Assembly (NCBI GenBank): GCA_947306475.1
Contig: CAMZGS010000002.1
Coordinates: 186,001-250,000, forward strand
DNA length: 64,000 bases
Reading direction: 5' to 3'
Source: an uncultured Comamonas sp.
Lineage (GTDB): Bacteria; Pseudomonadota; Gammaproteobacteria; Burkholderiales; Burkholderiaceae_C
Shown: piece after piece, positions 24,380 to 33,408 of the stretch
How positions within the stretch are numbered: position 1 is the stretch's first letter
Layout of the letters: each line of letters starts with the position of its first letter
Program-made: the position numbers and the translations under genes
Notes under the pieces: model-generated
What the model was told of the DNA's origin: nothing
Database searches by the model: none
What the model saw: the letters and a program-made list of their open reading frames with translations, nothing else

Positions 24380-26203
24380 ATGGCAACACTGATACCTGCG
24401 TATGGCAGCTGCAAGCCCCGCATGACCAACGGGGAACGCAAACTGGCCGAACGGCTGGAGCAAAAACTCGAAGACGACTACCTGCTGTGGTGGGACGTGC
24501 CCATTGGCCCCAAGCAGACCCGTCCGGACTTTGTCGTACTCCACCCGCGCCGTGGTGCGCTGATTCTGGAAACCAAGGACTGGCACCTCAACACCATCCA
24601 CAGTGCGACACGCGAGCGCTTTGACATTCTGGACAGCAACACCCACCAGATCAAAACCGTCATAAACCCATTGGCGCAGGCACACCACTGCGCCATTCAG
24701 GTCGTCAACGCGCTGCAGCGCGACCCGCAGTTGCTGCAGCCCGACGGGCCGCACAAGGGCAAGCTGTGCTTTCCGTGGGGGCATGGCGTGGTGTTCACCC
24801 GCATCACGCGCAAGCAGTTTGAGCAAGCCGGGCTGGATGCCGCCATCCCCAGCCATCTGGTCATTTGCCAGGACGAGATGTACGAAAGCGTGGACCCGCA
24901 CACCCTGCAAGCGCGCCTGTGGGCCATGTTCCCGCACGAATTTGCGCGCGGCAGCCTCAGCGAAGAACAACTGGCGCGCGTGCGCTGGATCTTGTTCCCC
25001 GAGCTGCGCATCCCCCAGCAAGGCGAACTTTTTACCCACACCGAAGCGCCCGCCTACGCAGGCCAGGAGGACGAAGCGCTGCCCGACATCATGCGCGTCA
25101 TGGACCTGCAGCAAGAGCAACTGGCCCGCAGCCTGGGCCACGGCCACCGCGTCATCCACGGCGTGGCCGGTTCCGGCAAAACCATGATCCTGGGCTACCG
25201 CGCCGAATACCTGGCGCAAACGCTGGCGCCGGACAGCAAACCCATTTTGGTGCTGTGCTACAACGAGCCGCTGGCCGTACAACTGAGCGCCACCATGCGC
25301 GCCAAAGGCATCAGCGCGCAGCAAGTGCAATGCATCCACTGGGACAAATGGACGCGCAGCCAGCTGGTTGCGCACCGCCAGCCGCTGCCCCCACCGCCGC
25401 CGCAAACACCGCTGGACCAACTGTTTCAGGAATACACCCGCCGCCTGATCGATGCCGTCGCCCAAGGCCGCATCCCCGGCGGCCAATACCACGCCATCCT
25501 GATCGACGAAGGGCACGACTTTGCGCCTGAATGGCTGCAACTGCTCAGCCACATGGTGGACCCCGGCACCGAAAGCCTGCTGCTGCTCTACGACGACGCC
25601 CAAAGCATCTACCGCCGAGGCCAGCGCCTGGGCTTTAGCCTGAAAAGTGCCGGCATCCAGGCGCAAGGGCGCACCACCGTCCTAAAAATCAACTACCGCA
25701 ACACCAAGCAAATCCTGCAACTGGCGCACCGCATGGCAGGCAACCTACTGCGCGCCCAAGACGCCCCCGACGAAGACCACATCCCCCTCGTCGCCCCCAT
25801 CAGCTGCGGACGCGAAGGCCCAGCGCCCATCGTCATCGACCTACCGACCCTGCCCGAACGCGCCGCCAAGATTGCCGAACTGCTCGCCGACCAACACGCC
25901 CAAGGCCACGCCTGGAGCGATATGGCGGTGCTGTGCCGCAATTGGGACGCTATGGATGTGTGCAGCTATGCCCTAAAGCGCAAAGGCTTACCGCACAGCG
26001 TGCGCAAACGGGCAGGGGATTTCAAGCCAGAAGCCGACACCATCAAGGTAATGACCATGCACGCCAGCAAGGGGCTGGAATGGCCAGTGGTGGCGGTTTT
26101 AAGTTCGGAGGGTAAAGCGAAAGATAAAGAAGAATTGGAAATGGAAGCTAAATTGTCTTATGTGGCGGCGACTAGAAGTTGTAATTTAATAATTAAATCT
26201 TAA
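24380..26203 (+). CDS. NERD-domain UvrD/Rep-type helicase
   Basis: 607 residues. N-terminal NERD nuclease-related domain (about 15-130; LWWDVPIGPKQTRPDFVVL and ETKDWHL carry the D..E-x-K-type residues). A superfamily 1 helicase follows: Walker A GVAGSGKT (about 264-271), Walker B LIDEGHDF near 374, YDDAQSIYRRG, motif IV-like INYRNTKQ, motif V MTMHASKGLEWPVV and motif VI YVAATRS. After motif V the DNA switches abruptly to AT-rich codons and the protein ends soon after motif VI, shorter than usual. Could act in DNA repair or phage defence with the two AT-rich genes next to it. Confidence 0.85.
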   Translation: MATLIPAYGSCKPRMTNGERKLAERLEQKLEDDYLLWWDVPIGPKQTRPDFVVLHPRRGALILETKDWHLNTIHSATRERFDILDSNTHQIKTVINPLAQAHHCAIQVVNALQRDPQLLQPDGPHKGKLCFPWGHGVVFTRITRKQFEQAGLDAAIPSHLVICQDEMYESVDPHTLQARLWAMFPHEFARGSLSEEQLARVRWILFPELRIPQQGELFTHTEAPAYAGQEDEALPDIMRVMDLQQEQLARSLGHGHRVIHGVAGSGKTMILGYRAEYLAQTLAPDSKPILVLCYNEPLAVQLSATMRAKGISAQQVQCIHWDKWTRSQLVAHRQPLPPPPPQTPLDQLFQEYTRRLIDAVAQGRIPGGQYHAILIDEGHDFAPEWLQLLSHMVDPGTESLLLLYDDAQSIYRRGQRLGFSLKSAGIQAQGRTTVLKINYRNTKQILQLAHRMAGNLLRAQDAPDEDHIPLVAPISCGREGPAPIVIDLPTLPERAAKIAELLADQHAQGHAWSDMAVLCRNWDAMDVCSYALKRKGLPHSVRKRAGDFKPEADTIKVMTMHASKGLEWPVVAVLSSEGKAKDKEELEMEAKLSYVAATRSCNLIIKS

Positions 26204-26215
26204 AAGGAGTTTTAG

Positions 26216-27514
26216 ATGGCATATATATACGCAGATAACTACAGAGGATTTACCAATCAAATCATACCAATTAAAAGAGTTAATTTTATGGTTGGAGAGA
26301 ATAGCACAGGAAAATCTTCTATTCTCGATTTGCTAGACGTCTTTGGGAATAGAAATTTTTGGATTTTAGATCCTGATTTTGTGACATCAAATGGAACAAG
26401 AAGTTTTTTTGACCTGGTAAGTGTTGCGTCAAGTAAAAGAAGTAGGTTTACTATTGCTGCTTGGGATTTTGATAAAAATGGTTCTGAGATTTATGGAATT
26501 ATTGTTACTTATAAAAACAAAGATGGCTTGCCAGTAATATTTAGAGCAACCTATTTGAGAGGAAATCTGATATTTACGATTGACTGTGATAAGAGATCTA
26601 ATGATGCAAGTTATATAAACTGCAAAACTTCTGAAAGTTTTACTAAGAATGAAGATGTTAGAAAAAAGTTTGATGAAGTATTGAGGCGACATTCGTCCCA
26701 AGCAGGTTTTATTTCTACTCCAATACCTGATGGTTTCGAAGATGCTCCTTTGCAAATTTTAGCTACGTCTATATTGTATTTTGATAAAAAAACAAAATTG
26801 AACACAGTGAGTGCTGAAAAAAATCCAGGAGTTTTGCGGATACCAAGGCCTTTTTCACAGCAGTATGTCAATATGGCGCCAATTAGAGCGATGCCACGTA
26901 GAACCTATGATGATTCAATAAGGAATTTTGAAAGCAATGGGGGGCACACCCCATTTGTTATAAGAAAAATGCTTTCTTCCGAAGGTAATTTCAAAAAGTA
27001 TATTGATGAATTCGGGAGGGGTAGTGGTTTGTATAATGCTTTAGAGATTAAATCTTATGGGAAATCAACAAATTCTCCATTTGAATTAAGAATAAATTTA
27101 GGGGCTAAGGGGCTTGATTTAGGGAATGTTGGGTTAGGGGTTTCTCAGTCATTACCTTTAATTGTTGAAATTTTCTCCAGAGACGAAAATACTTGTTTTG
27201 CTATTCAGCAGCCAGAAGTACATTTGCATCCTAGGGCTCAAGCAAAATTTGGATCAATAATTTTTACTATTGCGAAAAATGAAAAAAAATCATTTTTCAT
27301 AGAGACTCATAGCGATTTTACAATTGATAGATTTAGAATAGAAATTAGAAAAAATAATCATTATATTGACTCTCAGATATTATTTTTTTCGAAAAGCAAA
27401 GGCTTTAATTCTATAGATTTTATAGAGGTAGAGAAAGATGGCAGCTTGTCTGAAAAACAACCAGATGCTTACAGAGAATTTTTTATTAATGAATCTATTG
27501 ATTTGCTGGGGTAA
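26216..27514 (+). CDS. AAA/ABC-type ATPase (OLD/RecF-like), AT-rich
   Basis: 432-residue ATPase of the RecF/SMC-like superfamily. Walker A GENSTGKSS at about residues 27-35, an ABC-signature-like GNVGLGVSQSLPLIVEI (about 305-321), Walker B IQQPEVHLHPRAQ (about 332-344) and a FIETHSDF His-switch (about 362-369) are all present. No nuclease (TOPRIM) domain is fused. Start ATG follows AAAAGGAG by 6 bp and sits 12 bp after the helicase. The coding DNA is very AT-rich compared with flanks, a sign of transfer. Its stop is 2 bp before the next gene, so the two form an operon. Confidence 0.85.
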   Translation: MAYIYADNYRGFTNQIIPIKRVNFMVGENSTGKSSILDLLDVFGNRNFWILDPDFVTSNGTRSFFDLVSVASSKRSRFTIAAWDFDKNGSEIYGIIVTYKNKDGLPVIFRATYLRGNLIFTIDCDKRSNDASYINCKTSESFTKNEDVRKKFDEVLRRHSSQAGFISTPIPDGFEDAPLQILATSILYFDKKTKLNTVSAEKNPGVLRIPRPFSQQYVNMAPIRAMPRRTYDDSIRNFESNGGHTPFVIRKMLSSEGNFKKYIDEFGRGSGLYNALEIKSYGKSTNSPFELRINLGAKGLDLGNVGLGVSQSLPLIVEIFSRDENTCFAIQQPEVHLHPRAQAKFGSIIFTIAKNEKKSFFIETHSDFTIDRFRIEIRKNNHYIDSQILFFSKSKGFNSIDFIEVEKDGSLSEKQPDAYREFFINESIDLLG

Positions 27515-27516
27515 AA

Positions 27517-27990
27517 ATGGCCGTTGTAGTTGATCCACCACTTTTCATACCGATGTTTAAATTAACAGATCCAAATCACTTTGAGTATCAGGATGTTCGA
27601 AAGTGGGTTGAGGAAGGTGGTGCGAAGTTTGTCATAGGAGGCTCTCAATACAAAAAGGAGCTATCTAAAATCGAATCAGTTTTAAGAATTATTTCAGAAC
27701 TTGAGAAAAGGAGAAAAATTTATAAATTAAATGACTTGGAGGTTGATGAAGATGTTAAATTTGTAAAAAATATAGAGCCATCTGTAGATTTTGATGACCC
27801 GCACTTAGTATCATTAGTTAGATTGTCTTTCGTTAAAATTATTTGCGTTAATGACCCACGTTCACATAAATATTTAAAGAGAAAAGAGTTTTATGGAAGT
27901 CCAAAATTAAGGCCAAAGCTATATACTGGATCTAGAAATAAAAAATTATTAAATAAAAATAATCTATGTGGAGTTTGTTATAAATTTTAA
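27517..27990 (+). CDS. Putative PIN-like nuclease/toxin partner of the ATPase, AT-rich
   Basis: 157 residues. Not firmly recognised, but an early VVDPPLF strand with Asp, a central acidic patch, and DDPHLVSLVRLSFVKIICVND near residues 90-110 match the way PIN-domain ribonucleases place their acidic residues. The tail is rich in Lys/Arg. Starts 2 bp after the ATPase, same AT-rich composition, so the pair is one unit. An ATPase sensor with an RNase effector would be typical of an abortive-infection module; that is inference. Confidence 0.55.
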   Translation: MAVVVDPPLFIPMFKLTDPNHFEYQDVRKWVEEGGAKFVIGGSQYKKELSKIESVLRIISELEKRRKIYKLNDLEVDEDVKFVKNIEPSVDFDDPHLVSLVRLSFVKIICVNDPRSHKYLKRKEFYGSPKLRPKLYTGSRNKKLLNKNNLCGVCYKF

Positions 27991-28081
27991 TGAATTAAAT
28001 ATTTCTTTTTTATTTTTTATTCGGTAAGAGTATAAATAAAAAATGGCGAAATAAAAATTAATTCAAATAAAAAGGAAACCC

Positions 28082-28480
28082 ATGCTTTCCCACCTCATGC
28101 TCGGCACCAATGACCTTGAAGCCAGCCGCCGCTTCTACGACGCCGTTCTCGCCACCTTGGGCGCGCAGCCCGCAATCAAACTGGAATTGGGTGGCCTAAC
28201 CCGCTACCTGTGGACGCACGACGGCACCAATCTGATGGTGGCGCAGCCGCGCGATGGGCAGCCTGCCACGCACTACAACGGCTTTACGCTGGGGCTAAAA
28301 GCCCAGTCTGAAGAACAAGTGCAAGCGGCCCTGCAAGCCGCCCTCGCTCATGGCGGCGCGCAAATCGAAGACCCGCTGGGCTGGCGCGACAGTGGCGGCA
28401 TCCCCCGCTACCTGGCCTACGTGCGCGACCCCGCAGGCCACAAAATCTGCCTGGGCTACCGCCCCGGTGGTCTGAAATAA
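28082..28480 (+). CDS. VOC (glyoxalase/bleomycin-resistance) family protein
   Basis: 132-residue single-chain VOC protein with two beta-alpha-beta-beta-beta modules. The first starts HLMLGTNDLEASRRFYDAVL (typical substrate/metal loop), the second ends with YVRDPAGHKICLGYRP, where His and nearby acidic residues could bind a metal. Substrate unknown. GC-rich again, so it marks the right edge of the AT-rich module; AAAGGA precedes the ATG. Confidence 0.88.
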   Translation: MLSHLMLGTNDLEASRRFYDAVLATLGAQPAIKLELGGLTRYLWTHDGTNLMVAQPRDGQPATHYNGFTLGLKAQSEEQVQAALQAALAHGGAQIEDPLGWRDSGGIPRYLAYVRDPAGHKICLGYRPGGLK

Positions 28481-28921
28481 ACCATAGCTGTAACCGCAAG
28501 ACCAGTAAGGCCAAACCCCGTTTTTTATTCAAAAAATAAAACCCAAAACGGCCAACCCTTACTGGGCCACAAACCACCAACTACAGCCCGCCCAAGCCCC
28601 AGACACCACGCCACCCCCGCATGCGCGCGCAAGCGTCGCGCATGCCTCAAGGTGAACCTCATACTTCCGGCGGCTGTCCGAACGCAGCGCCGCAGGCGCG
28701 CAGTGAGTTTCGCCGGACAGCCCTCGGCAGAGGCGTTTCTTTGGCTACTTTCTTGTCGCCACAAGAAAGTAGCTCGCCCGCCGGGGCGAGACCCGGCCCC
28801 CGCCCGTAAACCGGGCAAGCCGCCTGCCAAGGCCAAGCACACCAAAACAACACCAACACAAAAATAAGAACAAAATCCGGCTCAAACCCTTACCCAGCAA
28901 GCGCCCACAGCTATAAAAAAC
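28481..28921. repeat. Gene-free, repeat-rich stretch flanked by inverted hairpin-family copies
   Basis: Bounded by two inverted members of the dispersed element (28484-28512 and 28889-28914). Inside is a perfect 12-bp hairpin, CTACTTTCTTGT and ACAAGAAAGTAG around CGCC (28744-28771). GC-rich segments resemble a common proteobacterial intergenic repeat (TTTCTTGTCGCCACAAGAAAG). ORFs here are repetitive and overlapping in all frames and are not credible. Confidence 0.55.
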
Positions 28922-29203
28922 CTACAACATTACCTCAATATCCAACTGCCCATACCACTCCTCATACATGCGCAGCAAACGCGTGCGCGCCGCGCAGACA
29001 AAGGCCAGCACCTTCTCAGCGCGCTGGGCGCTGCCGCCGCGCACATCGTCGTGCTCCAGCGAAAACGCCGGGCGCAAATCGCGGCTGCCATCGCGCAGCC
29101 AGGCCAGCGGGATGGGGCGCTGGTAGTGCGCCTCACGCGGCTGCTAGGCGTGCGGTTGCTGGGGCCAGCGGTAGTCGTTGTGCAAGGCGCTTGTATCTGA
29201 TCA
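28922..29203 (-). pseudogene. Remnant of an unrecognised gene
   Basis: On the minus strand one frame reads about 85 sensible residues (including NDYRWPQQP, PLAWLRDGSRD and RMYEEWYGQLDIEV) but is interrupted by an in-frame TAG after the first 17 codons, and no start is left. It directly follows the stop of the twin-AAA gene, so it may be the decayed end of a former downstream gene. Family not identified. Confidence 0.45.
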
Positions 29204-29205
29204 GC

Positions 29206-31290
29206 CTACACAAACCCCATGCTGCCCTTGCCCCCTTCTTTGAGGGCGCATTCGCTCTCTAGGGCGGCAATCAGGTCGGCGGTGGTTTTCAGGGGTTTAA
29301 AGCGGCTTTGGCGCAGCACGGCAGCAAAGTCGCCGGGGGCCAGTTGTCGCAGGCGCGCCAGGCGCGCTTGTTCGTGGGCGTTGGGCGCTTCAAAGCCCAG
29401 GTGGGTGCAGTGGCGCTGCAGCAGGGCCAGGGCTTGCTCGGGGCGCAGGTAGTCGAGTTTGACTTTGAGGTCAAAGCGGCGCAGCGCGGCCTGGTCCAGC
29501 CCCTGCATCAGATTGGTCGAGGCAATGAATACGCCGCTGAAGGCTTCCATCTGCGTGAGCATCTCGTTGACCTGGCTCACCTCCCAGTTGCGCTGGGCCC
29601 CCCGGCGGTCTTGCAGAAAGCTGTCCACCTCGTCGATGAGCAGCAGGGCGCCGTCCTGCTCGGCCTCGCGAAAGGCGCGGGCGATGTTTTTCTCGCACTC
29701 GCCCACCCACATCGATTGCAGGTCCGAGGCGCGCTTGACCAGCAGCGGCATTTGCAGCTCCTGCGCCAGCCAGCGCCCGTAGGCGGTCTTGCCGGTGCCC
29801 GGCGGGCCGTACAGGCACAGGCGCGCGGTGCGGTGCTGGGCAATGCCCTGGGCGATGGCGGTCAGGTCTGCATCGGCGTGCACAAAGGCGGGGTCGTACA
29901 CGTCGGGCAGGCGGGTGGCGTCGTCGCGCAGCAGGCAGGGGTGGCCCTGGGCCTGCAGGGTGTTGTTGATCAGGCGCTCCAGCGCCGGGCCGTGCTGGGG
30001 CGGGGGCAGCTGGTTGGCGATGCTGTGCACCACCTGCGCGGCGCGTGCCACGACGGCGGGTGCCAGGTATTCGCAGCGGCCCAGGCGCTCGATGGCGGCC
30101 TTGTCCAGCAGGCCGGTGCATTGCTGGGCGACGATGTGCTCGCGCTGGCGCTGCGGGGGCACGGGCAGCTCAAACACCATGTCAAAGCGGCGGATAAAGG
30201 CGGCATCGAGCAGCCCGCTGTTGGACAGCCACAGCGTGGGCACGGGGTTGTCTTCGAGCATGCGGTTGACCCAGGCCTTGCGCAGCTGGGCGGTGCTTTT
30301 GCGGCCAAAGGGGCCTTCTCCGTCGTTGAAGACGTCTTCGGCCTCATCGAACACCAGCAGCGCGCGGCGGGCCGAGAAGAAGCTCTGCGCGGCGCGAAAG
30401 GCGCGCAGGCGCCGCTCGGCGTTGATGGGGTCGCCGTCGTCGTCCTCGTTGGCCACTTCGAACAGGGTGCAGCCCAGCGCCTGCGCCAGGGTGCGCGCCA
30501 GCTCGCTCTTGCCGGTGCCGGGGGCACCGTGGATGAACAGGTTGACGCCGCGCCGGGCGGGCTGGTCGCTGCCGGGGTGTTGCGGGCTGCATGCCTGTTG
30601 CAGGTAGGGCAGGGCAATGTCCAGCTGATTGCGGATGTGGGGAAAGTCGCTCAGCTGCAATTGCGGCGCGGGCGCGGCGTGCACGGTGCCGCGCAGCAGG
30701 TGCAGGATGTCGCTGCACTCGGTGTGCATCAGGTCGGCAAACTGGTTGGAGAGCAGGTCCAGCCGGCTGCACAGCCAGCCCCGGCCATTGCGGTCGAGCA
30801 CCACCAGCCCGGTGCGGGCCAGCAGCCCGTTGGGCGCCAGGGCGGCGCGCACTTCGTCCAGCGGCAGGTCCAGGATGGTGGCCAGGCACACGGCCACGCG
30901 CGCGCTGGAGAGTTCGCCCAGCATGTCGGCGGCTTCGTCCAGCAGGGGTTCCTGGTGGATGCTGCTGGCAAATTCCAGGATGCGTGCATCCACCTGGCTC
31001 AGGTTGGCCAGCTCTGCCAGGCGGGCGGTGTTGGCGCGCAGGGTGGCGGGCAGTTCGATGGTGTGGGCCTGTTTTTCTGCCTGGGTGTGGAGTTTGCGCA
31101 GCTCCAGGCGCACGGCCTTGGGGTCGAATTCGTGAGCGTCTTCATCCAGCCAGCGTTCCATGCCCAGGGCGCTGGCCAGCGCGTCGCGCCGAAAGCCGTT
31201 GCTCTGTACCCATTCCTTGTAGGCACCCAGAGATTGCAGGATGCGCAAAATCCACAGGCGCACAACGGGAGAGAGGGTTTCATGGGACAT
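29206..31290 (-). CDS. Twin-AAA ATPase of unknown role
   Basis: 694 residues. A helical N-terminal region (about 1-250) is followed by two AAA modules: Walker A GAPGTGKSE (near residue 260) with LLVFDEAEDVF, and GPPGTGKTA (near 495) with LLLIDEVDSFLQDRRG and an ASTNLMQGLD sensor segment. Arg-rich arginine-finger candidates occur near RRFD in both modules. The ATG at 31290 begins a good helix; the open frame upstream to 31416 lacks similarity. Perhaps a chaperone or unfoldase; no partner gene is obvious other than the decayed remnant downstream. Confidence 0.85.
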   Translation of the reverse strand: MSHETLSPVVRLWILRILQSLGAYKEWVQSNGFRRDALASALGMERWLDEDAHEFDPKAVRLELRKLHTQAEKQAHTIELPATLRANTARLAELANLSQVDARILEFASSIHQEPLLDEAADMLGELSSARVAVCLATILDLPLDEVRAALAPNGLLARTGLVVLDRNGRGWLCSRLDLLSNQFADLMHTECSDILHLLRGTVHAAPAPQLQLSDFPHIRNQLDIALPYLQQACSPQHPGSDQPARRGVNLFIHGAPGTGKSELARTLAQALGCTLFEVANEDDDGDPINAERRLRAFRAAQSFFSARRALLVFDEAEDVFNDGEGPFGRKSTAQLRKAWVNRMLEDNPVPTLWLSNSGLLDAAFIRRFDMVFELPVPPQRQREHIVAQQCTGLLDKAAIERLGRCEYLAPAVVARAAQVVHSIANQLPPPQHGPALERLINNTLQAQGHPCLLRDDATRLPDVYDPAFVHADADLTAIAQGIAQHRTARLCLYGPPGTGKTAYGRWLAQELQMPLLVKRASDLQSMWVGECEKNIARAFREAEQDGALLLIDEVDSFLQDRRGAQRNWEVSQVNEMLTQMEAFSGVFIASTNLMQGLDQAALRRFDLKVKLDYLRPEQALALLQRHCTHLGFEAPNAHEQARLARLRQLAPGDFAAVLRQSRFKPLKTTADLIAALESECALKEGGKGSMGFV

Positions 31291-31437
31291 GGCAGGTTGG
31301 GTCTTGAAGCGGCGGCGGGGGCGGGATGTTCTTTTTTGGGCAAGCATGGCACGTCCTGACGATGAAGGGCGCCATGATGCCCGTGGCACGCGACAGCCTG
31401 TGTCGTATGCGCACACGGTTGGTGACGGGGTGGGTGC

Positions 31438-32265
31438 CTACTGCCGGATTTGTTGCGGTGCAGAAAACAGCAGCGAGTGTGGCAGCCATTGCAGTATGGA
31501 GTCGGCTGTAGTGGTTTCAATGCGGTTGGTGAAGCGCTGGGCGCTGGGGTGGTCGTCAAAGGCGATGTTGGCGCGCGTGGCGTTGGCGCCCAGGCGGGTG
31601 AGGGCGCGAATCTTCAGCACGCTGGGCTGGTAGCCCTTGAAGCGCAGCCAGGCCTGCGCCTGCTCGCGTGTGCCGATGCCGGGCTCTGCCGCCAGGGCCA
31701 GGGTCTCCAGCGCCCACTGGTTGGATTGCTGGTAGCGCGTGCCCCAGGTGTAGCTGAGCATGTTGTAGCGGCGGTGGTGCAGGGCGCCAGCGCGGTGGTT
31801 GTCCTGCAGCAGCGTCCACAGCGCATCGGCCAGCGGGGCGGGGGGCGCGGTCCAGATGGCCTGGTAGCGCCACAGGTCGTCCAGGAAAAACTCCCCCAGC
31901 CCCTGGCGCATCAGCACGGCCCGGTCGGTGCCGCACTGGTTGAGCTTGTGCACTACGCGCCAGGGGCCCGCCGGGCTGCGGTAGGCCCAGCCGACGTGCG
32001 ACCAGGTCTGGCCGTAGCGGCTCAGGTCCTGCCCGGCGCGCGCCAGCAGCACCACGCGGGTGCCGCGCAGGCGGTAGTCGGCCTCCAGCGCTTCGGCGGT
32101 CTGCTGGGCCAGTTGCATGCTGCGCGCCACGGTGTTGGGGCTGGGTTTGGCGTCGTTGCAGTTCTGCCCGGCATGGGCGCTCAGGCTGGCGGTGCACAGG
32201 GCCAGGAGCAGGGCATGGGCCAGTGGGGTGAGCGCAGGGTTGCGCACTGGGTGGGCGGTGGTCAT
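31438..32265 (-). CDS. DUF2145 family secreted protein
   Basis: 275 residues beginning with a signal peptide (hydrophobic core about residues 14-28, cleavage near SAHAGQ). The mature part resembles DUF2145: ARSMQLAQQTAEALE, SHVGWAYRSPAGPWRVVHKLNQCG, FFLDDLW and SYTWGTRYQQSNQWALE. Likely periplasmic; biochemical function unknown. Two Cys (one near the mature start, one in NQCG) could form a disulfide. The ATG at 32265 was chosen for the signal peptide. Followed in transcription direction by no clear gene until the AAA gene. Confidence 0.85.
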   Translation of the reverse strand: MTTAHPVRNPALTPLAHALLLALCTASLSAHAGQNCNDAKPSPNTVARSMQLAQQTAEALEADYRLRGTRVVLLARAGQDLSRYGQTWSHVGWAYRSPAGPWRVVHKLNQCGTDRAVLMRQGLGEFFLDDLWRYQAIWTAPPAPLADALWTLLQDNHRAGALHHRRYNMLSYTWGTRYQQSNQWALETLALAAEPGIGTREQAQAWLRFKGYQPSVLKIRALTRLGANATRANIAFDDHPSAQRFTNRIETTTADSILQWLPHSLLFSAPQQIRQ

Positions 32266-32321
32266 GGGAGGGGCCTTTCTGCTTGCTGGATGAGACTGGG
32301 TGCGGGCGGCATGGCGGGGCG

Positions 32322-32819
32322 TTACCGGAGCTGTTCGTTGTAGAGCAGCGCCTCGCCAATGGCATTGGGCAGGAAGGCCAGCGCTTCGCCCGCTGCCGAG
32401 AGGATCACGCCCGAGGCAATCACCGTGGTGGTGATGCTGCTGCCCACCGCCAGCAGGGTGCTGCCTGCGGCCAGGCCGACCAGCTCCAGGCTGACGGCAG
32501 CGCCATCGCTGGTGCGCTCCAGCACCACGATGGTGCCTTTGGCCGAGGCGTGTACCGCCGTGACGGTGAGCACGGCTCCGCTGACGGCCAGTGCCACGGG
32601 CAGGGCGACCACGGCGGCGCTGGCTTCGCCACTGGCCTGGCTGACCTCGCTGGCGGTGACGGTGGAGGAGGCTGCGACGACCACCGAGGCCACAGGCAGC
32701 GTCGAGATGGCCGAGGCGGTGCTCTGCGCCTGGGCTGCGCTGCCCAGGCCAAGGCAGGCGGCGCACAGGATGGTCAGGGCCTGGCGGCGCAGGGCGGCAA
32801 ATGGGGTGGTGGTGGACAT
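32322..32819 (-). CDS. Secreted Ala/Val/Ser-rich hypothetical protein
   Basis: 165 residues with a clear signal peptide (about 1-31, ending AAQAQ). The rest is low-complexity Ala/Val/Ser/Thr with two or three long hydrophobic stretches, for example VVALPVALAVSGAVLTVTAV, so it may associate with the membrane after export. Upstream of, and 56 bp from, the DUF2145 gene on the same strand, consistent with one envelope operon. No family recognised. Confidence 0.7.
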   Translation of the reverse strand: MSTTTPFAALRRQALTILCAACLGLGSAAQAQSTASAISTLPVASVVVAASSTVTASEVSQASGEASAAVVALPVALAVSGAVLTVTAVHASAKGTIVVLERTSDGAAVSLELVGLAAGSTLLAVGSSITTTVIASGVILSAAGEALAFLPNAIGEALLYNEQLR

Positions 32820-32845
32820 GGTGGGCTCCTTGATTTGAAAAATAA

Positions 32846-32876
32846 ATAGCTGTTAACGCTTGCTGGATAAGGGTTG
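32846..32876. repeat. Dispersed hairpin-family element
   Basis: ATAGCTGTTAACGCTTGCTGG plus ATAAGGGTTGG: same core as the copies at 24190, 28484 and 39979. Sits between two minus-strand genes. Confidence 0.6.
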
Positions 32877-32886
32877 GAGGCGTTTT

Positions 32887-33408
32887 TTATGCTTGTTCTT
32901 GCATCGGTTGGCTGGCGCTGCTGCCCGTGTTGTCCATGGTGCTGCGCAGGCGGTTGCGCCATTGGGCTTCGAGCAGGTCGGCCTCGTGGCGGTCGCGCAG
33001 CATTTTTGCCAGGGTGAAGGCGCAGGTGATCAGGTACAGCCAGGCCACGCCAAGAAAAACTTTGTACGTCGGGTTCACGTCCATGCGCACCAGGCCCCAG
33101 GCGGTCAGGCCCATGGCCAGGGCAAAGCTGCTCCACACGACCAGGCGAAACAGCGGGGTTTCGCTGGGCTGGCCCGGGGCGGCTTCGGCATCGCGCACCG
33201 ACTTGGACAGCACGAAGGAGGTGGACAGGCAGAACAGGTAGCCCATGAACATGAAGGCGCGGTCCAGGTGCTGGCCGGGCAGGTAGGCCAGGCCGGTGGC
33301 GCACAGGGCGACGGCCAGGGCGAAGGAGGCCCAGACCTGGATTTGCCAGGGCCTGGAATCGCGGCGGATCAGCTGGTGCAGGGCGGGGGTGTTGGTGGTG
33401 GATGGCAT
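32887..33408 (-). CDS. YiaA/YiaB-family inner-membrane protein
   Basis: 173 residues with four membrane segments arranged as two pairs (about residues 22-42, 50-68, 85-105, 112-132). The pairs have the family character: LALC..GLAYLPG with a following FMFMGYLFCLSTSFVLSKSVRD, then MGLTAWGLVRM with a KVFLGVAWLYLI stretch. Polar C-tail. ATG at 33408 has GGAGACC 5 bp upstream; the frame is open further but lacks similarity. Function unknown. Confidence 0.82.
   Translation of the reverse strand: MPSTTNTPALHQLIRRDSRPWQIQVWASFALAVALCATGLAYLPGQHLDRAFMFMGYLFCLSTSFVLSKSVRDAEAAPGQPSETPLFRLVVWSSFALAMGLTAWGLVRMDVNPTYKVFLGVAWLYLITCAFTLAKMLRDRHEADLLEAQWRNRLRSTMDNTGSSASQPMQEQA

Noticed and set aside
28621..28867. 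Short ORFs in the repeat-rich stretch as small genes
   Set aside because: All frames are open in this GC-rich repeat, and the hairpin interrupts each; no ribosome sites.
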